From Saprospiraceae bacterium (GTDB lineage Bacteria; Bacteroidota; Bacteroidia; Chitinophagales; Saprospiraceae): a stretch of DNA of 64,000 bases. The first letter of the stretch is position 1. Each line of letters begins with the position of its first letter. Location: positions 94,166 through 158,165 of the forward strand of contig JADKGI010000011.1 in assembly GCA_016722285.1 (NCBI GenBank), in the 5' to 3' direction. Shown piece after piece: positions 54,629-64,000 of this stretch. The position numbers were made by a program, and so were the translations under genes. The notes under the pieces are model-generated. The model saw nothing but the letters and a program-made list of their open reading frames with translations, did no database searches and was not told the DNA's origin.

Positions 54629-57007
54629 ATGAATCACAATGAATTTCTTCCCGGAAAATTTTTAGAAATTTCAAGTAAGGACAATCATTTTATTGTTAAA
54701 ACAGAAAATCATAGTTCTATCAGTATCATCATACTCACTCATAATATATTTAGAATCAGGTACTCCACTGACGGCCATTTTGATCATGATTTTTCTTATG
54801 CTATAAATAATAAATTTGCAGCAAATTATGGAGAGATAGCCCATAAGATCCTCCCGGATCAAATCCAAATACAAACATCAGATCTAATTCTGAGCATTAA
54901 AAAGACTGATTGCAAAATCACATTTACAGATATATCAGGTAATGTGATATGCAAGGATGAGGAAGGATTTCATTGGGAAGAACATCAGCTATATGGTGGC
55001 AATGTAGTCAAAATGAGTAAAGTCGTGCAGGAAGGAGAACACTTCTACGGAATGGGAGACAAAACCCTGCACTTAAACCTAAGAGGAAGAAGGGTTACAA
55101 ACTGGGCAATGGACACATATGGTTTTAAAAAAGAAGAAGATCCCATATATAAAGCCATTCCATTTTATACTGCCATTCACAATGGCTTGGGATATGGTAT
55201 TTTTTTTGACAATACGTTTAAGGCGCATTTTGATTTTGGGTCAGAACGCAGGTCGGTGGTCAGTTTTTGGGCTGAAGGAGGTGAGATGAACTACTATTTT
55301 ATTTACGGCCCGGAGCTTATAGATGTCACCAGAAGATATACCATGCTGACAGGAACTCCGGAACTCCCACCCTTATGGGCATTGGGATATCAACAAAGTA
55401 AATGGAGTTATTATCCTGAAAAGAAAATAAAAGAAATAACTACCAAACTCAGAAAACTGTCAATACCCTGCGATGCCATATACCTGGATATCGATTATAT
55501 GGATGGATTCAGATGCTTTACCTGGGATAAAGAAAAATTTCCAAACCCCAAAAAGATGGTCTCAGAGCTTAAAGATAAAGGATTCAAAACTGTGGTAATC
55601 GTGGACCCTGGTATCAAAATAGATCCGGATTATAAAGTTTTTAACGATGCAATTGAAAATAATTACTTTTGCCGACGAGCTGACGGACCATTTATGAAAG
55701 GCAAAGTATGGCCTGGTGACTGTTATTTTCCGGATTTCACCAACCCCAAAGTCAGAAAATGGTGGACAGGCCTTTTTCAGGAACTAATAGAAGAAACCGG
55801 GGTTCGCGGTGTATGGAATGATATGAATGAACCGGCTCTGTTTGAGATTAATGGCAAGACATTTCCTGATGATGTCAGACATGATTATGACGGCAATCCA
55901 TGCAGTCACCGAAAAGCACATAATATTTATGGTATGCAAATGGCGCGGGCTACACATAAGGGGGTAAAAAAATTTAATAGCGGTCTCAGGCCGCTCATCA
56001 TCACGAGATCCGCTTATGCCGGTACGCAAAGGTATGCTTCCGGATGGACCGGAGATAATATAGCATCCTGGGAACATCTGTGGATCGCTACCATGCAATG
56101 CCAACGTCTGAGTACCTCCGGATTTTCTTTTGTAGGCTCTGACATAGGGGGATTTATTGACCATCCATCACCTGAATTATTTGTCAGATGGATGCAACTG
56201 GCTACCTTTCATCCTTTTTTCAGGTGTCACAGTTCTGGCGACCACGGAGACCAGGAGCCATGGTCTTTTGGAGAAGCAGCACTGAAAACAGTGCGGAAAT
56301 ATATAGAGTTAAGATACCAGCTTCTGCCATACATTTACACTACTTTCTATCAGTATGTGACTGAATTTACACCAATGCTGAAGCCAATATCAGTGTATGA
56401 TCAGCATGACAAAGACACATTGTACAGGATAGACGAATTTTTACTGGGAGACCATATACTGGTTTGTCCGGTTCTTGAGCCCAATGTAAAATCCAGATAT
56501 GTGTATCTGCCTAAAGGCAACTGGTACCATTTCTGGACAGGTGAATTGCATGAAGGAGGTAAAGAAATTCAGGCAGATGCACCGCTGGAAGAAATTCCGC
56601 TTTACATAAGAGAAGGGGCGGTCATTCCATTTTTTCCGGTTTTGCAATATGTAGATGAAAAACCTATTGAAGAACTGACGCTTCATGTCTATTGTGGCAG
56701 TGACATAGTCTATAGCTATCTATATGAAGACAGCGGTGATGGCTATGATTACGAAAAGGGAATATATAATCGAAAAAGGTTTAAAACCATCTCAAATGAA
56801 AACTCATTTCAGATGTTATTTAAGAAAAACGGTCACTATGAACCAACCTACACTACATACAAACTTATTGTCCATGGGCTACCATTCGAACCCAAAACAA
56901 TCAAAGTAAATGACAAAGAAATAAACATAAAGACAATAATCATATTAAAAAACACCCTTGAATTGATTGTGGACAGATCCACTTTTATCAGTCTTGAAAT
57001 TATTTAA
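54629..57007 (+). CDS. Glycoside hydrolase family 31 alpha-glucosidase
   Basis: 792 residues without a signal peptide, so cytoplasmic. GH31 organisation: N-terminal beta-sandwich ('FYGMGDKTLHLNLRGRRVTNW'), then the barrel with 'LWALGYQQSKWSYY', 'IPCDAIYLDIDYMDGF', nucleophile Asp near residue 398 in 'GVWNDMNEPALFE', acid/base Asp near 476 in 'GWTGDNIASWEHL', and 'GSDIGGFIDHPSPELFVRWMQ'. C-terminal sheets follow. Most likely releases glucose from alpha-glucans such as maltodextrins. The DUF6089 gene follows after 44 bases. Confidence 0.95.
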   Translation: MNHNEFLPGKFLEISSKDNHFIVKTENHSSISIIILTHNIFRIRYSTDGHFDHDFSYAINNKFAANYGEIAHKILPDQIQIQTSDLILSIKKTDCKITFTDISGNVICKDEEGFHWEEHQLYGGNVVKMSKVVQEGEHFYGMGDKTLHLNLRGRRVTNWAMDTYGFKKEEDPIYKAIPFYTAIHNGLGYGIFFDNTFKAHFDFGSERRSVVSFWAEGGEMNYYFIYGPELIDVTRRYTMLTGTPELPPLWALGYQQSKWSYYPEKKIKEITTKLRKLSIPCDAIYLDIDYMDGFRCFTWDKEKFPNPKKMVSELKDKGFKTVVIVDPGIKIDPDYKVFNDAIENNYFCRRADGPFMKGKVWPGDCYFPDFTNPKVRKWWTGLFQELIEETGVRGVWNDMNEPALFEINGKTFPDDVRHDYDGNPCSHRKAHNIYGMQMARATHKGVKKFNSGLRPLIITRSAYAGTQRYASGWTGDNIASWEHLWIATMQCQRLSTSGFSFVGSDIGGFIDHPSPELFVRWMQLATFHPFFRCHSSGDHGDQEPWSFGEAALKTVRKYIELRYQLLPYIYTTFYQYVTEFTPMLKPISVYDQHDKDTLYRIDEFLLGDHILVCPVLEPNVKSRYVYLPKGNWYHFWTGELHEGGKEIQADAPLEEIPLYIREGAVIPFFPVLQYVDEKPIEELTLHVYCGSDIVYSYLYEDSGDGYDYEKGIYNRKRFKTISNENSFQMLFKKNGHYEPTYTTYKLIVHGLPFEPKTIKVNDKEINIKTIIILKNTLELIVDRSTFISLEII

Positions 57008-57051
57008 GGCTTTCAATACACCAAAATCTAAATAACAGCCGTTTAATTCAA

Positions 57052-57873
57052 ATGAACAGATATTTTCTTGCCTATTTTGCGGTATTTACCTTTATCCTTC
57101 AGAGTGCGGATTCTTTTGCGCAGAAGGGTCTGGAACTTGGGGGCTGGCTGGGTACCTCATTCTACTTTGGAGATCTCAATACTACCCTAAAAATCACAAA
57201 GCCAGGTTTGGCAGGGGGGATATTAGCAAGATATAATTTTAATAACCGGGTTTCTGTAAGGACCTCTCTCAATTATGGAAGAGTGGGAGCTGACGATGCT
57301 GATTCAAAAAATAATTTTGAATTTAACAGAAACCTAAGTTTTAAGTCTAATATATTCGATTTAGCCAATGTTATAGAATTCAACTTCTTTCATTACGAAC
57401 ACGGACATCAAACTTTTAATAAAACTCCTTACTTCTTTGGTGGATTTAATGTTTTGCATTTCAACCCGACAGCCGTACTTGACGGTCAAACCTATCACCT
57501 CAGAGAATTCGGGACAGAAGGTCAGGCACCCGGAAGCGAATATAGTCAGATCACTTTTGGGTTTGTGCTGGGTGGAGGTTTAAAATTTGATCTAAACCGA
57601 ACAACCAGCATCAATATAGAACTCAGTACCAGAATACTTTTTACAGATTATCTGGATGATGTAAGTTCAGTGTTTCCAGATAAAACGGAATTGCTGGCAA
57701 GTCGGGGTGAAACGGCTGTAAAATTGTCTGACAGGTCTCTGATTGATGGATTAGGAAGCGCAGGCAGACAACGTGGAGACACAAAAGGAAAAGACAAATA
57801 TTCATTTGCAGGTATCTCGATAGTAAGATACTTTGGTGGCATCACTTGTCCCGATATATCCAGAATACGATAG
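57052..57873 (+). CDS. DUF6089-family outer-membrane protein
   Basis: 273 residues with signal peptide ('FAVFTFILQSADSFAQ'). The start of the mature protein 'KGLELGGWLGTSFYFGDLNT' and the 'NVIEFNFFHYEHGHQTFNKTPYFFGGFNVLHFNP' core are typical of DUF6089 barrels, found throughout Bacteroidota. 'KGKDKYSFAGISIVRYFGGI' is the last strand. Function unknown. Possibly co-transcribed with GH31 by proximity. Confidence 0.9.
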   Translation: MNRYFLAYFAVFTFILQSADSFAQKGLELGGWLGTSFYFGDLNTTLKITKPGLAGGILARYNFNNRVSVRTSLNYGRVGADDADSKNNFEFNRNLSFKSNIFDLANVIEFNFFHYEHGHQTFNKTPYFFGGFNVLHFNPTAVLDGQTYHLREFGTEGQAPGSEYSQITFGFVLGGGLKFDLNRTTSINIELSTRILFTDYLDDVSSVFPDKTELLASRGETAVKLSDRSLIDGLGSAGRQRGDTKGKDKYSFAGISIVRYFGGITCPDISRIR

Positions 57874-57962
57874 TTCAACCTATTCAACATATTAAAAGGA
57901 AATATAGGCTTAATATGAAGTGATAAGATGAATATTGAAATGATGATAATTTGAATGAATAT

Positions 57963-58319
57963 TTAAAGTTTCTCATCTACAGCCAGCAACTCGCTCTCAT
58001 CCACCTGCTTAAACAAGCTGTATATTTTTATACGTGCTTTTGCCCTTACATCAGCGTCAATATAACAGGCTATCGTCACTAGTCCAAAACTTATAACTCC
58101 AAGATCATCGGTAAATCCAAAAATCGGTGTCAGATCCGGAATGCTATCCAATGGAGAAAGCAGATAGGCAAGCGAACCAAGAATTATTCGACGTGCCCAT
58201 GCGGGAGTTCTTTCAGCCTTATAAGCATATATCATCAGCAAGACGGAATACACCAATCTCGTACCCATCGTTTTCAATCTGCGCTCAACAAAGGATAAAA
58301 CTTTCAATATCTTGATCAC
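57963..58319 (-). CDS. YkvA-family DUF1232 protein
   Basis: 118 residues with the DUF1232 core 'ILGSLAYLLSPLDSIPDLTPIFGFTDDLGVI' (S-P-(L/I)-D-x-I-P-D motif). Two hydrophobic segments suggest a small membrane protein of unknown role. The first ATG at 58319 follows a stop in frame. Confidence 0.93.
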   Translation of the reverse strand: MIKILKVLSFVERRLKTMGTRLVYSVLLMIYAYKAERTPAWARRIILGSLAYLLSPLDSIPDLTPIFGFTDDLGVISFGLVTIACYIDADVRAKARIKIYSLFKQVDESELLAVDEKL

Positions 58320-58890
58320 ATGTATAATTTATACGTAAATAACATTCAAAGTACATAAATAATTGCAACTGTACATTAAAAATAGACGAATGGTAATCTT
58401 GGAGCGACAATCAATGGATGTATCAGGAACAACAAGAAAACCAACACTATCTCTTATTATTAGTTAGTCCGAAGAGATGCTAGTGATAAATTTGGAGTTG
58501 AAGTGTAAAGTGCGGGAGTAATTCAAAACAGCAAGTAGTTTTTCAAGAAACACTTAGTTCTACTTTGTTAAATTACAATAATATAAGAAAAAACATGGTT
58601 TTTTATGAATTCTCTTAAATAAACATACTTCCTGACGGATTACTGGAAATTCAAATCAATTGCCACAGACTTTAGTCAAAATACGGAAGTTTTAGGCTAA
58701 AGCCATTATAATGTTTACTTTGTTCCACTGGCTGAAGCCAGTGGTAATTGAAAAACCGCTTGCCTTTTACTAAATTTGACAAAGTAGAATTAGAAGAAAT
58801 TCTTAAATTTGAAGATTTTCTAATGTCGCTTGTCTAAAAAAATGGAAGGTATTTATACTATAAAAACTAATATTTATAACAATTCAAATT
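58320..58890. other. Intergenic stretch carrying REP-like palindromes
   Basis: About 570 bases without a supported gene. The right half contains a chain of short palindromes, listed as a separate repeat. The remainder is AT-rich. Confidence 0.5.
58669..58744. repeat. REP-like chain of palindromes
   Basis: Three palindromic blocks share a CTTTAG/CTAAAG-like core: GACTTTAGTC near 58669, GGCTAAAGCC at 58695-58704, and the perfect 20-base CCACTGGCTGAAGCCAGTGG at 58725-58744. The last can form a 9-bp hairpin with a 2-base centre. Such serial palindromes in Bacteroidota intergenic spaces resemble REP elements mobilised by IS200-like Y1 (RAYT) transposases. No RAYT gene is in the window. Confidence 0.6.
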
Positions 58891-59637
58891 ATGAGTAACA
58901 GTGAACTTAGGCCATTTTGGGCAAAATATTTTGAATTTAACGCAAGGCTGGGATATTACCTTATTTTGCTTGTGTGTTTACCTCGATTCGTCATGGTGTT
59001 ATATGCCAATATGACCAATAATTATGGCCCTATTGCTATTATTATGGTGATATCGGGATTGATGCCATTTATTTTATTATCCAAATCAGGGCGAGATACC
59101 ATAGGAATAAGAATGACTATCAATATAAAACAACTAGTAGTAGCATTCTTTGTCGGGGGCATAATAAGTTTCATATTATATTTCATAGGTAAGGAGTTAT
59201 ACGACAGCAGTTTTAGTAATTGGTACGAATATATAGGAAGGACATACAACTTGCCAACTAAGCTGACCAGTCAAGACAGAGCTATTTATTTCGTCATATT
59301 TGCAGTGACTGGTATGACTTTTAGTCCTATAGGAGAAGAGTTTTTTTTCAGAGGTATTGTGCACTCAAGTCTAGCGAAACAGTGGGGTGAGAGGGGGTCT
59401 TCTCTGATGGATAGCTTTGCATTTGCAATGACTCATATATCACATTTTGGTCTGATATATATAGCCGGAGGATGGCAATTTTTATGGATGCCGACATTTA
59501 TTTGGGTGGCTTTTATTTTTTTGCTAGGGCTTCTGTTTTTCCATTATCGAAAAACTTCAGGCTCTATTTGGGGGGCAGTATTTTGTCACTCTGGATTTAA
59601 CTTAGGAATGACTTATGCCATTTTTTATCTTTTGTAG
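58891..59637 (+). CDS. CPBP-family intramembrane metalloprotease
   Basis: 248 residues, about six transmembrane helices. The three CPBP/Abi motifs are intact: EExxxR in 'PIGEEFFFRGIVHSSL', His in 'FAFAMTHISHFGLIY', and His/Asn in 'GAVFCHSGFNLGM'. These enzymes cleave within membranes in prenylated-protein or bacteriocin-immunity-type roles. The substrate is unknown. ATG at 58891, monocistronic. Confidence 0.92.
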   Translation: MSNSELRPFWAKYFEFNARLGYYLILLVCLPRFVMVLYANMTNNYGPIAIIMVISGLMPFILLSKSGRDTIGIRMTINIKQLVVAFFVGGIISFILYFIGKELYDSSFSNWYEYIGRTYNLPTKLTSQDRAIYFVIFAVTGMTFSPIGEEFFFRGIVHSSLAKQWGERGSSLMDSFAFAMTHISHFGLIYIAGGWQFLWMPTFIWVAFIFLLGLLFFHYRKTSGSIWGAVFCHSGFNLGMTYAIFYLL

Positions 59638-59781
59638 TGCAGGATGATACTTTTTATATACCAATAAAGTGTGGTCGAGCCTATAATATCTGACATCCGA
59701 ATCTACCGAAAACTGTATATTTTTCATGTAAACATTCTATTTATATGATAGCCATAACCAATAAAATATTTATTTAAAACC

Positions 59782-60597
59782 ATGAATATGAAAATAAGAT
59801 ATATACTTCTGATCATCATCGCATGCGGTATGCTGAGTTGTCAAAAAAAGAATATTGACATCCTTGGGCTGGAAAAGTCAAATAAACCTATGGGTGAATT
59901 ATATCAACTAAAAGTGTTTACATTTAAATCGGATAGTCAAGTGAATATGACTGATACGTACCTGCGGGATGCTTTTTTGCCCGCAATGAAAAGAATGGGA
60001 CACAATAATGTTGGAGTGTTCAAACAAAGAAGAAATGCACCAGATTCAATACAAAAAACTTTCGTGCTGATACCTTTCTCAAATCTGAATCAAATTTTAA
60101 AACTGGAAGAAGAGCTTAGTAAGGATAAAAATTATTTGGAAAATGGAGATAGCTACATCAATACCTCTTTTGATAAGCCGCCTTACAGTCGAATTGAGAC
60201 AATAATATTGAAAGCATTTGAAGGTATGCCTGCACTGAAACCCACCGTTGTAAATGGTATTAGATCTGAGAGAATTTATGAATTGAGAAGTTATGAATCG
60301 GCCACGGAGCATTATAATAAAAGCAAAGTAGATATGTTTAATGCCGGAGGAGAGATCAAACTCTTCGATCGATTGGGATTTAATGCCGTATTTTTTGGAG
60401 AAGTCATCTCGGGACCAAAAATGCCCAACCTCATGTATATGACCAGTTTTACGGATATGGCTGGCAGGGATGCTCATTGGAAAACATTTGTCGAAGATCC
60501 TGAATGGGGCAAATTGAAGGTGATACCCAAATACCTCAATACTGTTTCTCATATTGATATTTATTTTCTCACACCTACGGAATATTCTGATTATTGA
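59782..60597 (+). CDS. NIPSNAP-family lipoprotein
   Basis: 271 residues. Lipoprotein signal with 'GMLSC' box (Cys about 20). Two ferredoxin-like NIPSNAP/dimeric alpha-beta domains: 'YQLKVFTFKSDSQVNMTDTYL' to about residue 125, and 'IYELRSYESATEHYNKSKVDMF' with 'LMYMTSFTDMAGRDAHWKTFVEDPEW' to the end. Bacteroidota members are often secreted with sugar-utilisation genes, but function is unknown. Confidence 0.93.
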   Translation: MNMKIRYILLIIIACGMLSCQKKNIDILGLEKSNKPMGELYQLKVFTFKSDSQVNMTDTYLRDAFLPAMKRMGHNNVGVFKQRRNAPDSIQKTFVLIPFSNLNQILKLEEELSKDKNYLENGDSYINTSFDKPPYSRIETIILKAFEGMPALKPTVVNGIRSERIYELRSYESATEHYNKSKVDMFNAGGEIKLFDRLGFNAVFFGEVISGPKMPNLMYMTSFTDMAGRDAHWKTFVEDPEWGKLKVIPKYLNTVSHIDIYFLTPTEYSDY

Positions 60598-61168
60598 AAA
60601 TTTATTCCTGTGAAAATCAGGTACCTTTTTTGGTTGAGGTAGGATAGAATAAATAGCTCCTAATAAACCTGCCGATAGAAAAATCATTTTCATTTGGGCA
60701 TGAACGGTGCTTTGCGTTCACCGATCGTCGATTATTGTAAATGCAATTCAATACATCAAGAATCTGTTTTTAGTCGGACAGGTTTATTGTTCGACAAATA
60801 TCCAGATGGTATAAGTTATTTGTCACACGGGTATAACAGCCAGAATTTCTTTGATGGATATGTTTTTTCATATTAGTTTTATGTGGGGAATAAGTTTCAA
60901 ACTTAAACTATAAAAGGAAATTTATATAAATTCAATTCAGCGTCAATGCCGATAACTATCACAAGACAAATAAAAGTATTTGCGACATCATACCCAAAGC
61001 TTTTCTGACGAATTGGGATATAAAGGCGTGAAATGGAAGATGTCAGCTATGGCAGAATCCAAATTATTTACTCAGGCAAATTTATTTATCAAAAAAATGA
61101 GTACAAAAATAAAATCCTTTTCTTATAGGCACAGAATGCAATAAAAAACAAATTGCCCTAACTTTTTT
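60598..61168. other. Unassigned stretch, possibly broken coding sequence
   Basis: About 570 bases between the NIPSNAP gene and the broken glycosyltransferase. A 60-codon frame at 60694-60876 ends 'NFFDGYVFSY', and another short frame near 61015-61143 is rich in Lys and Phe. Neither is recognised. Given the density of lesions nearby, remains of a small gene are possible. Confidence 0.35.
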
Positions 61169-62050
61169 ATGGAAAGTAAAATCTCAAAACATCCCATTCA
61201 AAAAGATAAGAAATATGACTTTTCAATTTTGATTCCTACATGGAATAATTTGGGATTACTCCAAAATTGCCTCACCAGTATTGAAAAGAATTCCGTACTA
61301 AAAATTCAACCCATTGTCATTGTAAATGAAGGATCAGATGGGACTCTGGAATGGATAAGGGATAGTAATAAGTATGATTATTTGCATTCTGAAAATAATC
61401 TTGGAACCTGTTATGCCCTGAATATAGCGAGCCCAATGGTAAAATCTGACTATATCATGTATGCCAATGATGACATGTACTTTTACCAGATTGGGATGTT
61501 TTGATAATGCATGAAATACATATGATTGGACATCATAATTTTATGCTTTCTGCCACTTTGATCGAACCACACAATACTGGTAACAGATGTGTATCAGTAG
61601 CAGATTTTGGAGACAGCCTGAGACATTTTCTGAAGACGCACTTATGAATTCTTACACCAGATATAAAAATCTGACTGGAAAGGAAGCACATGGCTACCTA
61701 ACATAGTTCATGTAAATATGTGGGATCTGGTAGGTGGCATGAGTATAGAATTCAGTCCCGGTATGTATTCAGACCCGACTTCAGCATGAAACTGTATAAA
61801 GCAGGCGTACGACATTTCAAAGGACTCGGCAATTGTCTGGTATATCACTTCGGATCTAAATCTACTACTCGTATAAAAGAACAACGGGCGCAATACTTAT
61901 CTCATGAAATGGGGAATGACAGCCAACTCTTTTCTAAAGTTTCTTCGAACAGGAGAGCCGTGGTCACCACTCAAATTCTCCACCAAAATTAAATGCTTTT
62001 CATCTTTTATCAATCAATTAAAAAGAATGAAAGGTGCCATGAGTTATTAA
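61169..62050 (+). pseudogene. Family 2-type glycosyltransferase with several frameshifts
   Basis: The first 111 codons encode a GT2 start: 'YDFSILIPTWNNLGLLQNCL', 'IVNEGSDGTLEWI', 'NNLGTCYALNIASPMV' and the DxD-like 'YIMYANDDMYF'. The frame then breaks. Inserting one T near 61488 restores 'YFLPDWDVLIMHEIHMIGHH', one G near 61623 restores 'GDSLETFSEDALMNSY', and further corrections give 'NMWDLVGGMSIEFSPGMYSD' and 'FSMKLYKAGVRHFKGLGNCLVYHFGS'. The end at 62050 reads 'INQLKRMKGAMSY'. About 290 residues if repaired. At least four lesions, mostly one missing base. Either low-quality sequence or a fresh pseudogene. Confidence 0.8.
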
Positions 62051-62130
62051 ATCCTCCCATATTGGGCTGTTACTTTATATTGTAATAGTAATTGTCTAAG
62101 TAATATTAAATTCAATAAATGATAATACAC

Positions 62131-64000
62131 TTAATCTACTATCTGCAACTTGGCAAACTGAAGCATGATTCTTTTTTCAGGTGTGTCAGTAAGTGCATCA
62201 AAATAGATGGTAGCAACCAGTCTTTCATCTACACTAATGACTTTGCCCTGACCAAATTTAAGATGGATGACTTCCATGCCTTCTTTGATTTCTGCAGGAT
62301 TAGCCGCTTTAAAATCGGCAGGATTCACAGATATCATAGGCTTATTTGGACTAAGTGACCTGAAGTTTCCCAAAATTTTAGGCTCTCCAAACTCCGGTTT
62401 TTTGTAACAGAAATGATAGAATCCAGATTGCGGTCAGAAATCTCTTCGAGAAACCGGCTCGGATCATTATACCTCATCTGCCCGTATTGATACCTGCTGT
62501 TAGCGTAAGTTAGGCAAAGCAATTCTTCAGCTCTTGTAATGGCCACATAAAAAAGACGACGCTCTTCATCTACCTGATTGCTTTCACTCAGTGCCATATA
62601 ACTCGGAAATAAATTTTCTTCCAAGCCAACAACAAATACTGATCTGAATTCAAGTCCCTTGCGGAATGAACTGACATCAGAGTGACATTGTCAGGGTTTT
62701 CTTCTTTTTGATCAGCATCGGTCATCAACGATATCGTCTGCAGATAAGCTGATAAACTCCTGTCAGTAGAACCTTCTTCACCTATCTGGAGCTCGTCATC
62801 CTGTACAAACTCCTGAATACCATCCAAAAGTGATACTATATTTTCAAGTCTGCCCGTCCTTCGGGAGATTTATCTTCTTTCAGCAGTGTTTGTACCCCAC
62901 TGTTTCTGGCTATATAGTCTGCTATTTCATATGCATTGGCTTTTCACAGCTTTTGCTTTGAATGCATGGATGAGTTGTACAAAATCTCCTATACTTTTTC
63001 TGGATCTATTGTTAAATTCAATCTTGGTCAGTACCTCCCACATGCTCATATCGTTATCATCAGCAAGCTTTGATATCTGCTCAATAGTGCTTTCTCCTAT
63101 GCCCCGACGCGGATTGTGTAGATTATGTCTGCTTTTTTGTTCAATAATCGTATCGGCCACCCTCTTTCCTTCTTCAGTCTCTGTCATGGTTTTGATGACT
63201 TTGATCTTATTTCCTTCTGTTTTGTCTGTCCAGATTTTCTTTTGAATCTGACGAGCGTTGTGATTGATTACTTCATTGGCAGCTTCCACTATGAATTGGG
63301 TAGAACGATAATTTTACTCCAGCTTAGTTGCAGTTCCGAAAAATCGTTTTCAAACTGAAGAATATTTTCGATAGTTGCCCCTCTGAATGAATAAATGCTT
63401 TGGGCATCATCCCCTACTATACAGATATTATTGGGACTGCCAGGTAGACCGACAATAACTTGAGAATTTCGTACTGGAGATAATTGGTATCCTGAAACTC
63501 ATCGACCATCACATACTGAAACTGTCGTTGGTATTTCTGGCGTATTATCGGGATTCTGATATAAAAGTTTGAACATCTGTAGCAACAGATCATCAAATCC
63601 ATAGCCCCGGCCCGCAAGCATCTGGCCGCATATTTTTCATAAATGAGATGAATAAGAGGCCTCCTGTTCATTCGGTCATAAGCCATGAGCTCATCATTGA
63701 TTACATAGGCTTTGGGTGTGATAAGGTTGCTCTTAGCAGCTGAAATTCTGGATCTGACAATACCCGGAGAATACACTTTTTTGTCCAGATTCATCTGGGA
63801 TATGATCTCAGATACAACACTTTTAGTATCATCTGTATCATAGATAGTAAAATTATTAGGATATCCGATGCGGTGAGCTTCTACTCTCAATATCCGGGCA
63901 AAAGCGAGTGGAATGTGCCTGCCCAGACTCTCTGTGCTTTTTTATACCAACTACCCTTTCTATCCGGTCCTTCATTTCGCGGCCGCTTTATTGGTAAATG
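62131..64000 (-). pseudogene. UvrD/PcrA-type DNA helicase, multiply broken and cut by the window edge
   Basis: Fragments in different frames together read as a superfamily 1 helicase. From the right: 'TFTNKAAAEMKDRI' (motif Ia), 'WAGTFHSL', 'YVMVDEFQDTNYLQYEILKLL' (motif II), 'IVGDDAQSIYSFRGATIENI' (motif III), 'LE*NYRSTQFIVEAANEV' (motif IV with TAA for Gln), 'VTLMSVHSA' (motif V), 'ERRLFYVAITRAEELLCL' (motif VI). The PcrA-type Tudor-like tail 'EGMEVIHLKFGQGKVISVDE' precedes the stop at 62131. Breaks lie near 62350, 62605, 62860, 63320, 63420 and 63900; several are repaired by adding one base to a homopolymer. Motif I lies beyond the window. Confidence 0.9.

Noticed and set aside
1..64000. 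CRISPR array, rRNA operon or prophage
   Set aside because: No regularly spaced direct repeats, rRNA-like sequence, or phage structural or integrase genes were found on reading both strands.

Overview
The window looks like chromosomal DNA of an AT-rich Bacteroidota member, most likely in or near the Saprospiria. The grounds are CarboxypepD_reg/TonB receptors, a PorV/PorQ-type protein beside a very large secreted protein, a T9SS-type C-terminal domain, a DUF1800/DUF1501 pair, DUF3570, DUF4266 and DUF6089 proteins, many short lipoproteins, and -7 boxes of the form TAnnTTTG. The exact genus cannot be read from the sequence. I see no CRISPR array, rRNA or intact prophage. The only mobile-element trace is a decayed IS4-type transposase at the left edge.

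Left part (0-12.4 kb): a transposase remnant, a DUF3179 membrane protein split by an in-frame stop, an AraC regulator followed by a cupin, a lipoprotein, and an outer-membrane protein with its own terminator. Next comes a same-strand run: ECF sigma factor, an inner-membrane-anchored protein ending in a beta-barrel, ApbE flavin transferase, DUF4266 lipoprotein and DUF3570 protein. It ends in gene debris (DUF1905 without a normal start, the first 24 codons of a DinB-like gene) and a GlsB/YeaQ-type membrane protein.

Middle part (12.7-41.7 kb): a propeller lipoprotein, a frameshifted T9SS cargo protein, a fourfold-repeat membrane protein (COG4705), a divergent acyloxyacyl hydrolase / PAP2 pair suggesting lipid A remodelling, a PepSY-like lipoprotein overlapping a TonB-type receptor, an exported DJ-1/PfpI protein, a GH3 gene with a large internal deletion, DinB, pth, pterin dehydratase and a saccharopine-dehydrogenase-like reductase. 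A tight minus-strand four-gene operon follows (coiled-coil secreted protein, DUF1800, DUF1501, PA14/discoidin surface protein), then TfoX, an HD hydrolase, a membrane-anchored class III nucleotide cyclase, an RluA-type pseudouridine synthase and a 2-hydroxyacid dehydrogenase.

Right part (41.8-64 kb): a TonB-dependent receptor, a 1355-residue secreted protein and a PorV-like protein form an apparent surface-complex operon closed by a strong terminator. After it come greA, a HIT protein, a long lgt, a small barrel, an MBL hydrolase, tRNA-Cys, a GH31 glucosidase, DUF6089, DUF1232, REP-like palindromes, a CPBP protease, a NIPSNAP lipoprotein, and then a glycosyltransferase and a UvrD/PcrA helicase that are both riddled with small lesions.

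A recurring theme is lesions, mostly single missing bases in short homopolymers (about 15.16, 35.82, 44.97 kb and many beyond 61.4 kb). This may be consensus error or real decay; the sequence alone does not decide. The GH3 deletion and the two TAA stops (1465 and near 63.31 kb) are not homopolymer events.
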